From: Microvirga lotononidis
GTDB taxonomy: Bacteria > Pseudomonadota > Alphaproteobacteria > Rhizobiales > Beijerinckiaceae
Direction of reading: 5' to 3'
Length of the DNA stretch: 64,000 nt
Assembly: GCF_034627025.1 (NCBI RefSeq)
Contig: NZ_CP141048.1
Coordinates: forward strand, 2,988,001-3,052,000
In this document: in pieces, positions 1 to 9,903 of the stretch
Layout of the letters: every line of letters starts with the position of its first letter
How positions within the stretch are numbered: the stretch's first letter is position 1
Made by a program: the position numbers and the translations under genes
Notes under the pieces: model-generated
Seen by the model: only the letters and a program-made list of their open reading frames with translations
Databases searched by the model: none
What the model was told of the DNA's origin: nothing

Positions 1-1
1 G

Positions 2-292
2 CAGAAAATGGTGAAGCAGCGCCAGGAATCGATCACCATGTACGAGCAGGGCGGCCGCACCGAGCTCGCCGATCAGGAGAAGAACGAGGTCGCGGTGATC
101 TCCTCCTACCTGCCGCAGCAGATGGACGAGGCCGAGACCAGGGCCGCCATCGAGGCCGCCATCGCCGAGACGGGCGCCGCCTCGATGAAGGATATGGGCA
201 AGGTCGTGGGCGCCCTGCGCGCCAAATACGCCGGCCGCATGGATTTCGCCAAGGCGTCCGGCCTCGTGAAGGACATGCTGCCGAAGGGGTAA
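2..292 (+). CDS. yqeY: GatB/YqeY domain protein (5' partial)
   Basis: The window opens inside this gene; the frame is already open at base 2, so the visible 96 residues are the C-terminal part of a protein usually about 150 residues long. The visible part contains the run VKQRQESITMYEQGG and then AVISSYLPQQMDE, both typical of YqeY proteins. These resemble the tRNA-binding tail domain of the GatB amidotransferase subunit; the cellular role is not settled. In many alphaproteobacteria yqeY sits directly before dnaG and rpoD, which also lie downstream here, but after a 3.5 kb accessory block. Confidence 0.9.
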   Translation, partial: QKMVKQRQESITMYEQGGRTELADQEKNEVAVISSYLPQQMDEAETRAAIEAAIAETGAASMKDMGKVVGALRAKYAGRMDFAKASGLVKDMLPKG

Positions 293-299
293 GCGAAAA

Positions 300-887
300 T
301 CAGGCCGCCGCAACCTCTCCGGATGCGGTGAGCGCCTGAACCAGATCCCGCGCCGTGGCGATCCTGGCGAATTCGAAACCCAGGGTCGCCACATGCGTCC
401 GGTGGACCATTTCCGCCGGAATGGTGCCGCCCCGGCCGTCGGGGAGGTCGAAGCAATCGCAGGCATCTTCGGCCAGGATCATGCGGTAGCCCAGGTTCGC
501 TCCCATGCGCACGGTGGTCGACACGCACATGTCGGTCGAGATGCCGAAGGCCACGATGGTGCCGATCCCGAGCCGCCGCAGGCGCAGGTCCAGGTCGGTG
601 CCGATGAAGGCCGAGTTCACGCTCTTGCCGACGAGCGGCTCGTCGCCCTTCGGGCCGAACCCCTCCCGGAAGGCGTTCCCCGGCTGGGCCGGGCCGAGGG
701 TCGAGCCCGGCTCGACCGAATCGTGCCGGACATGGACGATGGGTCGACCGGCGGCCCGCCAGGCCTCGACGAGCAGCAGCCCGTTGGAATCGACGGCCGC
801 GTTCCAGCGGCGCGGCCAGGACGGCTGGTCGAAGGCTTTCTGCATGTCGATGGGTAGAAGGACGGCGTTCGTGAGGTCGGAAGGCAT
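300..887 (-). CDS. Isochorismatase-family cysteine hydrolase
   Basis: A 195-residue cytosolic hydrolase of the isochorismatase/nicotinamidase fold. The catalytic triad is visible as Asp14 (in LPIDMQ), Lys88 (GKSVNSAF) and Cys121 (STDMCVSTT). I chose the ATG at 887 because AAGGAG lies 6 bases before it; the open frame runs to a TTG at 905, which would place that ribosome site inside the gene. It is divergent from an Lrp-type regulator across about 120 bases, which suggests local control. The natural substrate (an amide, or a pyrazinamide- or isochorismate-like compound) cannot be told from the sequence. Confidence 0.85.
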   Translation of the reverse strand: MPSDLTNAVLLPIDMQKAFDQPSWPRRWNAAVDSNGLLLVEAWRAAGRPIVHVRHDSVEPGSTLGPAQPGNAFREGFGPKGDEPLVGKSVNSAFIGTDLDLRLRRLGIGTIVAFGISTDMCVSTTVRMGANLGYRMILAEDACDCFDLPDGRGGTIPAEMVHRTHVATLGFEFARIATARDLVQALTASGEVAAA

Positions 888-1007
888 CGATGGCTCCTTG
901 TGCAACGAGGCTCAACCTTCGGTGAATGTTCGGCCGGTTGCACTCGACAAGATGACGGGCCGACCGGCTATATGCCGGTCTTTGGACCCTCAAGGCGGAT
1001 TCCCGGC

Positions 1008-1442
1008 ATGGCGCTGGACGAGAAAGACAGGATCCTGATCGCTGCCCTGCGCAGGAATGCGCGGGAAAGCCTCGTGGGCCTCGCCCGCAGCGTCGGACTC
1101 TCGCGCAGCGCCACGCAGGAGCGGATGCGCCGCCTGGAGCGGGAAGGGATCATCAAGGCCTACACGGTCGAACTCGCCTCCGAGCACGATCCGTCCGTGC
1201 GCGCCATGATCGCCGTGACCTTCGAACCGGGCTTCCGCTGCAAGCAGGTGGTGCCGCGCCTGGCCGGCATCCCGGAGATCGTCGCCTGCCATTCGCTGAC
1301 GGGCTCCATCGACCTGATGGTCAGCGTCGCCTGCGAGTCGAACGCCAGTCTCAACCGGATCAGGGACGTGGTGGCGTCCGTCCCCGGAGTGGCGACCGCC
1401 ACGACGCATATCGTTCTTGCAACGGAATGGGCGCGGGGTTAG
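1008..1442 (+). CDS. Lrp/AsnC-family transcriptional regulator
   Basis: 144 residues with the two-domain Lrp layout: an N-terminal winged helix-turn-helix (about residues 1-50; DEKDRILIAALRRNARESL then RSATQERMRRLEREGIIKAY) and a C-terminal RAM ligand-binding domain (about 60-140, with the usual Gly-rich turn near SLTGSIDLMV). Start chosen at the ATG giving MALDEKDR, the standard beginning for this family; the frame is open further upstream without Lrp similarity. Divergent placement makes the isochorismatase-like gene its likeliest target. A short hairpin (GCCGG-TTCCT-CCGGC) at the stop codon could help termination but lacks a T run. Confidence 0.9.
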   Translation: MALDEKDRILIAALRRNARESLVGLARSVGLSRSATQERMRRLEREGIIKAYTVELASEHDPSVRAMIAVTFEPGFRCKQVVPRLAGIPEIVACHSLTGSIDLMVSVACESNASLNRIRDVVASVPGVATATTHIVLATEWARG

Positions 1443-1986
1443 CCGGTTCCTCCGGCAATCCGGGGCAGGGCATGTCAAAGAGCCAGCACCTTGTGGCCCG
1501 CGGCTTGCGCTGCGAGCCTTTAAGGAGATCGAGGGTGGCGCGGCGGGCAGCCCGGCTCGATGTCTAAGTGTGAATGTGAGAGCCGAACTGCTCGTCACGC
1601 ACGGTACTTTTAGGCGTTTAAACTTGGACCAGCACAGGGCTGCCAAGGGCCTCCTGCCGCCGGCTGCGTGACCGGCGGGCAGGACCGTGCCGGATCCCAC
1701 ACTGTGCGACGCCTCGCGAAGCGCGCCCCTCGTCGGATCAGGCTGTGCAACGATATAGCCAAGGTTCATCCCCCTGTCAAGAACAAAGTGAGAACATAAC
1801 GTTGCTCTCGGAGCCTTGCCGTCATGACCGCAACAGGTGCGGCCATGACGTGGAGGGTGGCAGGGCCGGGGCGTGAGGCGCGGGAGGAGAGAGACGACGT
1901 AGCCGCTCGTGGGCGTCATTCAAATCGTGCTAAGAAATGGATCGGCCCTTCCGGAAAGCGGCATCACGAGCGAGCATCGGTGACAC
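1443..1986. other. 544-base intergenic stretch without a convincing gene
   Basis: No recognisable protein in either strand. Open frames cross the stretch on both strands, but none has a plausible ribosome site, known domain or natural composition. The only strong signals are the LexA-like box and the promoter-like pair listed separately, which would direct a minus-strand transcript from about 1745 towards 1443. A short RNA is possible; I do not recognise one. Confidence 0.5.
1752..1795 (-). promoter_or_regulatory. LexA-type box abutting a sigma-70-like promoter
   Basis: GAACAAAGTGAGAAC at 1781-1795 is an exact GAAC-N7-GAAC direct repeat, the alphaproteobacterial LexA recognition pattern. On the minus strand it sits directly upstream of TTGACA (1780-1775), followed after 17 bases by TATATC (1757-1752), a near-ideal sigma-70 promoter. 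LexA bound here would overlap polymerase contact with the -35. No SOS gene is recognisable downstream on the minus strand. The box is symmetric enough to serve the plus strand too, where lysE begins at 1987, but I see no promoter in that direction. Confidence 0.6.
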
Positions 1987-2610
1987 ATGAGCCTTGAACT
2001 CTGGTTGATCTATCTGGTCGCGGCCATCGGCCTGTCCCTGACGCCGGGACCCAACGGGCTTTTGTCCTTGACGCACGGTGTCTGCTACGGGTTCCGGCCC
2101 ACGATCTATACGGTCCTGGGCGGCGCGCTCGGGTTCTTCGTCCTCATCGCGGCGTCGCTCGCCGGCATGGGGGCGCTGCTCGCCGCTTCGGAGAAGGCCT
2201 TCACGATCGCCAAGTGGATCGGCGCGGCCTATCTCGTCTATCTCGGAATCCGCATCTGGCGGTCGCCCGCTTCGGTGCTGGACGTTGCCGGCCGGGACGC
2301 CGGCGCACGCCGGGTGAGGCCCCTTTGGATGTTCAACCAGGGCTTCCTCGTGGCGGTGTCGAACCCGAAAGCTTTGATCTTCTTCGCAGCCTTCCTGCCG
2401 CAATTCATGGTCTCGGGTGTGTCCTTTCCCGTCCAACTCGCGATCTTCGGCGGCACCTTCGTGGTGGTGGAGATCGTCTACGAGCTCCTGCTCGCCGGGA
2501 TGGCCCAGCGCATCGCTCCCTGGCTGACCCGTCACGGCCGCTGGTTCAACCGCGCCGCCGGCGTGACCTTCGTCGGCATCGGCGCCGCGCTCACGGCCGC
2601 GAGCCGGTGA
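1987..2610 (+). CDS. LysE/RhtB-family amino-acid exporter
   Basis: 207 residues, the normal size for LysE/RhtB exporters, with about six membrane segments. The family signature LTPGPNGLLSLTHG near residues 18-31 and the loop SNPKALIFFAAFLPQF near 128-143 are both clear. Members push amino acids or derivatives (lysine, homoserine, threonine, leucine) out of the cytoplasm by proton antiport; the substrate is not predictable. It stands alone downstream of the LexA-box region, and the start MSLELWLIYL is the usual N-terminus for the family. Confidence 0.92.
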   Translation: MSLELWLIYLVAAIGLSLTPGPNGLLSLTHGVCYGFRPTIYTVLGGALGFFVLIAASLAGMGALLAASEKAFTIAKWIGAAYLVYLGIRIWRSPASVLDVAGRDAGARRVRPLWMFNQGFLVAVSNPKALIFFAAFLPQFMVSGVSFPVQLAIFGGTFVVVEIVYELLLAGMAQRIAPWLTRHGRWFNRAAGVTFVGIGAALTAASR

Positions 2611-2637
2611 GAGGAGGCCGGTCGGGGCGGGCTGCCC

Positions 2638-3042
2638 TCACGGTCGCCCGTCGGTGAATTGAACGAGATCCCACAGGTTGCCGTACAGATCCTCGAACAC
2701 GGCGACGATGCCGTAGGGAGCTTCCTTCGGTTCGCGGATGAACGTGATCCCGGCCTCGATCATCGCCGCATGATCGCGCCGGAAATCGTCGGTCCTGAGG
2801 AACAGGAAGACACGGCCACCGGCCTGATTGCCGATGAAGATTTCCTGATGGGCGGAGGATGCGCGGGCCAACAGCAATGACGTGCCTCCGTCGCCCCGTG
2901 GACGGACGACGACCCAGCGCTTGTCCTGCTCCGGCTGGTCGGTGTCCTCGATCAGCTCGAACCCGAGCTTGCCGACATAGAAATCGATGGCCTCGTCGTA
3001 GTCGCGAACGACGATGGCGATATGGGCGATGCTTTGATTCAC
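2638..3042 (-). CDS. VOC-family (glyoxalase/bleomycin-resistance fold) protein
   Basis: 134 residues with the paired beta-alpha-beta-beta-beta modules of the vicinal oxygen chelate fold: IAHIAIVVRDYDEAIDFYVGK at the start and VAVFEDLYGNLWDLVQF at the end. His6 and the Glu of FEDLYGN would be metal-site candidates. The start is a GTG at 3042 with GAGGGAAAG just upstream; the longer open frame adds a non-VOC leader. It faces lysE, with only 27 bases between the ends. Function within the superfamily (lyase, dioxygenase or binding protein) is unknown. Confidence 0.85.
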   Translation of the reverse strand: MNQSIAHIAIVVRDYDEAIDFYVGKLGFELIEDTDQPEQDKRWVVVRPRGDGGTSLLLARASSAHQEIFIGNQAGGRVFLFLRTDDFRRDHAAMIEAGITFIREPKEAPYGIVAVFEDLYGNLWDLVQFTDGRP

Positions 3043-3198
3043 GGCGCTTTCCCTCGATCGGACGGACCGCCCGAACATGAGCTAGCGGGGCGAGCGGGGA
3101 AAGCGTATCCTTCGCCGATCACCAGCCGTTTCGAACCCGTAGGCGCTGGTGGCAGAGAGAGATGTGTGCTCCCGCCTGCAGGGTCGAGGAGCATCCCC

Positions 3199-3474
3199 AT
3201 GACCAATCTGCAACAGGAACGCGACGAGCTGGTTCAGGCCGACCGGCATCTCGCTGAGGGCGAGCGGCGGATCGGCGAGCAGATTGATCTGATCCAGTGG
3301 ATGACCAAGCACGGCTACGATACCGTCGTGGCCAAGGATCTGCTGCGGTTGCTCGAGGAGACCCTGACGATCTGGAAGGAGCATCGCCAGCTGATTCTGG
3401 ACGCAATCGCACGGCATGAGCGGTCCGAGGCCGAGCGGCCTAAAGATCCAGTTCCTCGGCCAAAAGCCTCCTGA
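3199..3474 (+). CDS. Small hypothetical protein, helical
   Basis: 91 residues, charged and helix-forming throughout (MTNLQQERDELVQADRHLAEGERRIGEQ), with no signal peptide, membrane segment or domain I recognise. GAGGAG 7 bases before the ATG at 3199 supports the start; the open frame to the left is not supported. Its 3' end overlaps by 35 bases the 3' end of the convergent small gene. Small helical proteins of this kind are common in Methylobacterium and relatives, often stress-related; no function is assigned. Confidence 0.6.
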   Translation: MTNLQQERDELVQADRHLAEGERRIGEQIDLIQWMTKHGYDTVVAKDLLRLLEETLTIWKEHRQLILDAIARHERSEAERPKDPVPRPKAS

Positions 3475-3655
3475 CTGCTCGAGCCTCCCCAGGAGGATGC
3501 GGCAGGATGGGATCCAGTTCGGCCTCGATCCGGAGCATCTCCCCGACCTGATGCAGGGTCTTCTCCCGAATCTCGTCCAGGGCTTGGCGAAGCCGCGAGG
3601 CCTCGGCCAGGGCGGCTTCGGCTCGCCGGAGCAGGGGATCGTCCTCGATGGTCAT
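3440..3655 (-). CDS. Small hypothetical protein, helical
   Basis: 71 residues, starting MTIEDDPLLRRAEAALAEAS and predicted almost entirely alpha-helical. GGAGGT lies 6 bases before the ATG at 3655, a strong ribosome site that sets the start. It is convergent with, and overlaps at the 3' end, the preceding small gene; the two may form a pair of related regulatory or structural helices, but this is inference. No domain recognised. Confidence 0.55.
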   Translation of the reverse strand: MTIEDDPLLRRAEAALAEASRLRQALDEIREKTLHQVGEMLRIEAELDPILPHPPGEARAVRRLLAEELDL

Positions 3656-3838
3656 GACGACACCTCCAGTCGGTTTTCTGCCGTAATGCGGAAGGCGCGA
3701 TGGCTGTTCCGGGACGACCGGCAGAGCCGGTCGGATGATGGTCCTGTGGATTGCGGGCAAAGAAAAGCGTGGCCTTGGGGTTTTTACCCGACGGGAAGGC
3801 GCTCTAGTTTATGGAACAGGTTTGGAGATCACCGCTTC

Positions 3839-5728
3839 GTGCGCTACCCGCCCCAAATCCTCGAAGAGATCCGCGCCCGGCTGCCGACCTCGGCGGTCGT
3901 CGGAAAGCGCGTGCGCCTGAAGAAGGCGGGACGGGAATGGAAGGGGCTGTCGCCCTTCAACGCGGAGAAGACGCCGTCCTTCTACGTGAACGACCAGAAG
4001 CAGTTCTATCACTGCTTCTCGTCCGGAAAGCATGGGGACATCTTCACCTTCCTGATGGAGACGGAAGGGCTGTCCTTCCCCGAGGCCGTGGAGCGGCTGG
4101 CGGGCGAAGCGGGCGTGCCCCTGCCGACGCTCTCCCGCGAGGACCGGCAGGAAGAGGTCAAGCGCAAGAACCTCCACGACGTCATGGAGCTGGCGGCGGA
4201 GTTCTTCGAATCGTCCCTCCAGGGGCGCTCCGGCGGCAAGGCGCGGGACTATCTCGCCGGGCGCCAGCTCAGCCGCGAGACGCAAAGTCGGTTCCGGATC
4301 GGCTATGCTCCATCCGAGCGCTATGCGCTGCGCGACCATCTCGCCGGCAAGGGCGTTCCCGTCGAGATGATGGTCGAGGCGGGCCTGGTCCATGCGGGCG
4401 AGGAGGGAAAGATCCCGGCCGACCGCTTCCGCGACCGGGTCATGTTCCCGATCTGCGACGTGCGAGGGCGGGTCATCGCCTTCGGCGGCCGGGCCATGAG
4501 CGCCGACGTGCCGGCCAAGTACCTCAACTCGCCCGACACCCCGCTCTTCAACAAGGGGCGGCTCCTCTACAACTACCACCTCGCCCGCCAGCCGGCCCAT
4601 GAGAAGGGCACGGTGATCGCCGTCGAAGGCTATGTGGACGTGATCTCGCTGAGCGTCGCGGGCTTTCCCCATGCGGTCGCGCCGCTCGGCACGGCCCTGA
4701 CGGAGGACCAGCTCACCCTGCTCTGGCGCCTCGCGGAAGAGCCGATCCTCTGCTTCGACGGCGACAAGGCCGGGCAGCGGGCGGCCTACCGGGCCCTCGA
4801 CGTCGCCCTGCCGAACCTCATGCCGGGCAAGTCCCTGCGCTTCGCCATGCTGCCGGAGGGGCAGGACCCGGACGATCTCGCCCGTGCCGGAGGGAACGCC
4901 GCCGTGGAACGCGTTCTGGCCTCGGCGCGGCCGCTGGTCGACGTGCTCTGGACCCGGGAGCTGGAAGCCGGCCCCCTCGATACCCCCGAGCGCCGGGCGG
5001 CCCTGGAGCGGCGCCTGCGCGAATCACTGGCGCTGATTCGCGACGAAACCCTCAAGAAATACTACCGGGAGGACATCGCGGGCCGCCTTTCGGCCCTCAA
5101 TGCGGATGCCCGGCCCAAAAGGTTCGAGCGCCAGGGCGGGGGCGGACGGCGGGATTTCGGGAAGCCCCAGCCCATGACTCCGAGCTCCCGCCTGAGCGTC
5201 TCGCCGCTGCTCGCCCGCAACCCGCTTTTCGCCGGCAGCACGGCCGAGAGTCCGCGGGAGGCGATGATCCTCTGCACCTTCCTGGTCCACCCGGAACTCA
5301 TTCAGAATCACGCAGAAACCCTTGCAGATCTTGAACTTGAGGGCCGGTCCACCCAAATGATGCGCAGTCTCCTGCTCGATGGAGCGGCGAGCGGCGAACC
5401 GGCCGATCCGACAGTCATGATGGCCCGCCTCGAACGGGCCGGCCTGACCGGGGCGGCGGAAAGATTGACGGCTCTGGTCCGTCCTGGCGACCGGTGGATG
5501 CTGGATCCACATGCGGATCCCTTGCGGCTTGAGGACGCATTGAGGCAAGCCATCACCTTGCATCGCCGCGCACGCACGTTACATAGCGAACTTCGAGCTG
5601 CCGAGCGCGCGCTCGCCGAAGAGGACAACGAGGCCAATCTCGCCTGGCTGCGAGAGGTCCAAAACCAACTGTCCTCCGTCGAGGGTGCCGAGGCCGACAT
5701 GGACAATGCAGGGGCTCTCGGTCTCTGA
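3839..5728 (+). CDS. dnaG: DNA primase DnaG
   Basis: 629 residues: an N-terminal CHC2-type domain (1-100), the TOPRIM catalytic core (about 250-340; VIAVEGYVDVISL carries the catalytic Glu and CFDGDKAGQRAA the Asp pair) and a C-terminal helicase-interaction region. It makes RNA primers for replication with DnaB. Start: a GTG at 3839 (VRYPPQILEEIRARLP) preceded by GGAG; the frame is open further upstream but that leader is not DnaG-like. Three of the four zinc ligands of the CHC2 domain are replaced (Ser38, Asn41, Ser62; only Cys59 kept), so this domain probably binds no zinc. Followed by rpoD as in the classical macromolecular-synthesis arrangement. Confidence 0.97.
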   Translation: MRYPPQILEEIRARLPTSAVVGKRVRLKKAGREWKGLSPFNAEKTPSFYVNDQKQFYHCFSSGKHGDIFTFLMETEGLSFPEAVERLAGEAGVPLPTLSREDRQEEVKRKNLHDVMELAAEFFESSLQGRSGGKARDYLAGRQLSRETQSRFRIGYAPSERYALRDHLAGKGVPVEMMVEAGLVHAGEEGKIPADRFRDRVMFPICDVRGRVIAFGGRAMSADVPAKYLNSPDTPLFNKGRLLYNYHLARQPAHEKGTVIAVEGYVDVISLSVAGFPHAVAPLGTALTEDQLTLLWRLAEEPILCFDGDKAGQRAAYRALDVALPNLMPGKSLRFAMLPEGQDPDDLARAGGNAAVERVLASARPLVDVLWTRELEAGPLDTPERRAALERRLRESLALIRDETLKKYYREDIAGRLSALNADARPKRFERQGGGGRRDFGKPQPMTPSSRLSVSPLLARNPLFAGSTAESPREAMILCTFLVHPELIQNHAETLADLELEGRSTQMMRSLLLDGAASGEPADPTVMMARLERAGLTGAAERLTALVRPGDRWMLDPHADPLRLEDALRQAITLHRRARTLHSELRAAERALAEEDNEANLAWLREVQNQLSSVEGAEADMDNAGALGL

Positions 5729-5926
5729 TGTCCAATTATGTCAGAGTGCGGCAAGCTTAAGCGGTTGCGGCGGTTTGTGCAGGGGATGGTTAACGGTTAG
5801 TCAAGCGACTCACTGTTTATGATTGGCAATGAATTTCGGGTGGCGGAGCTCTGGAGGCTTGGCCGCCCATTCGCGCATCGCGGGTCCTGTAGGGGGGATG
5901 AGCGGGGCGCTGGAGTTGAGCAAAGC

Positions 5927-7924
<1,998 letters not shown>

Positions 7925-7932
7925 GACGATCC

Positions 7933-7962
7933 AAAAAGGCGGGTTTTAGGACCCGCCTTTTT
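7933..7962. terminator. Rho-independent terminator (bidirectional)
   Basis: AAAAAGGCGGGT followed 4-5 bases later by ACCCGCCTTTTT: a GC-rich stem flanked by A and T runs on both sides. It lies between the ends of rpoD (plus) and the MgtC-like gene (minus) and can serve both. Confidence 0.9.
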
Positions 7963-7966
7963 CATG

Positions 7967-9253
7967 TCAGCCGAACATCGCGAAAGCCGCGCCGCCGGCC
8001 GCGATTGCCGCAATGCTCGCGCCTGACACGATCCAGCCGGCTTGTCCCGTGCCTAAGCTGAACGTCATTCCCGCCTTCACCACCGTATTCACCGCAACCG
8101 CGATGCCGATGCCGAGCGCCGCCGTCACGGGCGTGATGCCGTTATTGGCGAGGCGCGCGAGCGAGAGCGTGATGGCGTCCACGTCGGCGATGCCGGAGAG
8201 CGCCGCCAGGATGGTGATGCCGACATCGCCGGCGGAATTGCCGATCACCTTCGCCAGCAGGCTGATCACCGCGATGAGCCCCGCGAGCTTCAGCGCGGTC
8301 CCGAGATCGAAGGGGCTCCTCATGCCGAGCTGCGGATGCTCCTTGCTTCCACTGCCGTGGGTGAAGAAGAGCAGTCCGGCCACCGCGATCAGGACGAGCC
8401 CTCCGGCGCCCAGGGGCCAGGCGAGGGGAACGACCAGGGCGCTGTTCAGGACGCTCGCGATGACGAGCACGCGGGCGATCATCACCGATCCGGACAGAAG
8501 GATGCCGCCGGCGAGCAGCGGGCTCGCGGCGGGATGCTCTCGTGCCAACCGGGCGAGGGTGACGGTCGTCGCCGTCGACGATGCCAGTCCGCCCGCGAGC
8601 GCCGCGAGCGCGACGCCCGCCTGGCTCCCCATGATCTTCACCGCGATATAGCCGACGAAGGAGATCGCCGCGATGATGATGGCGAGCAGCCAGATTTCGA
8701 ACGGGTTGACTGCATTCCAGGGATCGACCGTCCGGTTCGGCAGCAAGGGCAGCGCCAGGAACGTCATGGCGAGGAGAATGAGCGCGGACCTGATCTCCAG
8801 CCAGGTGATGGTGCGCACCCATTGGTGAAGCGGCCGCTTGAGGGCGAGGATGAGCGTCACCACGACGCCCGCGGCGGTCGCGATCTCGAGGTCGCCGAGC
8901 ACCGCATAGGCGCCGAGACAGAAGGTGAGGAGACCGGCGACGACGCCCGTGACGCTGAAATTCTCCTCCGCCTTCGCCTCCAGCCAGGAGAAGGCGCTGA
9001 ACGCGAGAGCGAAGCCGAGGAAGGAGAGGGCGAGAAAGACCGTGCTGGTATAGCCCGCCAGAACGGCCGACAGAGCGCCGAGCAGGGCGACCAGCGTATA
9101 GGTCCGCAGGCCGGCGGTGCGCTCTCCCTCCGCCTCGTCGCGCTGCTGCCAGCCGCGTTCGAGGCCGATCAGCAGGCCGATGGCGAGGGCAACGGCAAGA
9201 CGGAAAAGCAGGGACGTATCGCTCATGACCCTCATGGCTCGGCCGGTCGACAT
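7967..9253 (-). CDS. MgtC/SapB-DUF4010 integral membrane protein
   Basis: Up to 428 residues with about 11-12 hydrophobic segments. The N-terminal third is MgtC/SapB-like ([23 protein letters not shown], then [19 protein letters not shown]); the rest is the DUF4010 half ([33 protein letters not shown]). Family members are associated with divalent-cation homeostasis, but the transported substrate is unproven. Three in-frame ATGs (9253, 9235, 9226) lie close together; none has a perfect ribosome site, so the start is uncertain by up to 9 residues. It converges on rpoD. Confidence 0.85.
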   Translation of the reverse strand: MSTGRAMRVMSDTSLLFRLAVALAIGLLIGLERGWQQRDEAEGERTAGLRTYTLVALLGALSAVLAGYTSTVFLALSFLGFALAFSAFSWLEAKAEENFSVTGVVAGLLTFCLGAYAVLGDLEIATAAGVVVTLILALKRPLHQWVRTITWLEIRSALILLAMTFLALPLLPNRTVDPWNAVNPFEIWLLAIIIAAISFVGYIAVKIMGSQAGVALAALAGGLASSTATTVTLARLAREHPAASPLLAGGILLSGSVMIARVLVIASVLNSALVVPLAWPLGAGGLVLIAVAGLLFFTHGSGSKEHPQLGMRSPFDLGTALKLAGLIAVISLLAKVIGNSAGDVGITILAALSGIADVDAITLSLARLANNGITPVTAALGIGIAVAVNTVVKAGMTFSLGTGQAGWIVSGASIAAIAAGGAAFAMFG

Positions 9254-9397
9254 GACAACTGGCGTCCCCGACCGTGGAGTGTTCCCTTAGCACGGGCAAG
9301 CTTTCGGAAACAGCCCAGCTCCCGGAGCCGCCATCGGTGCTTTGCACGAGCCCTCCGCCACGGTACCTCTAAGTCACCGGACATGAACCCGAGGCCG

Positions 9398-9480
9398 CAT
9401 CCGGTGCTTTAAGGTTCTGGCTCTGCGCGTCTTTGCACGCAGGGCCGGTTTTCACCTTTGCGCCCGATGCTAGAGCATCG
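9398..9480. repeat. Dispersed palindromic repeat, copy 1
   Basis: This stretch aligns over about 80 bases with 37161-37240 (shared cores TCTTTGCACGCA and CGATGCT...AGA) and, reversed, with 41321-41403. It sits just before the lrgA gene. The pattern resembles the interspersed palindromes common in Hyphomicrobiales; function unknown. Confidence 0.65.
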
Positions 9481-9501
9481 GTCCCGCACGCGAGGTCGCT
9501 C

Positions 9502-9903
9502 ATGATCGTCAGCCTGACCGTCATTCTTCTCTGCCAACTGCTCGGCGAGATCGTTACCCACGGGTTCGGATGGCCGCTTCCCGGGCCGGTGCTCGGAATG
9601 CTGTTCCTGCTCGTCGCCTTGAGCCTGCGCGACCGGATCAGGACGAAGATCCCGGAATTCGGCCGGGCGCTCGATTCGACCGGGAAGGGGCTTTTGGCCC
9701 ATCTCTCGCTGCTGTTCATTCCGGCGAGCGTCGGCGTGATCCAGCGACTCGACGTTCTGGCTGAATATGGCGTCGGGCTCGGCGTCGCTCTCGTCGTCTC
9801 GACCTTCGTGACGCTCGTGGTGACGGTCGTCGCCTTCGTGGTGGTGTCGCGTCTCACCGGCTCCTCCATGGAAGCGACCGGGGAGGGCAAAGTCCGTGAC
9901 TGA
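9502..9903 (+). CDS. lrgA: CidA/LrgA-family holin-like membrane protein
   Basis: 133 residues with four hydrophobic segments and the CidA/LrgA signature FGWPLPGPVLGMLFLLVAL. Such proteins form small membrane assemblies with LrgB-type partners and are linked to overflow metabolism and control of lysis; a glycolate/pyruvate transport role is proposed for related plant and Bacillus proteins. Start: the ATG at 9502 (MIVSLTV) with GAGGT 6 bases upstream; the longer frame reads through the adjacent repeat. Its last 8 bases overlap lrgB, implying translational coupling. Confidence 0.9.
   Translation: MIVSLTVILLCQLLGEIVTHGFGWPLPGPVLGMLFLLVALSLRDRIRTKIPEFGRALDSTGKGLLAHLSLLFIPASVGVIQRLDVLAEYGVGLGVALVVSTFVTLVVTVVAFVVVSRLTGSSMEATGEGKVRD

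Noticed and set aside
1417..1671. 84-residue plus-strand frame after lrp
   Set aside because: Starts inside the lrp gene, has no ribosome site, known motif or natural composition.
990..1919. Long minus-strand open frame across the lrp gene and the LexA-box region
   Set aside because: It is antisense to a clear Lrp gene, has no domain or ribosome site, and its Arg/Pro-rich composition is that of a GC-driven shadow frame.
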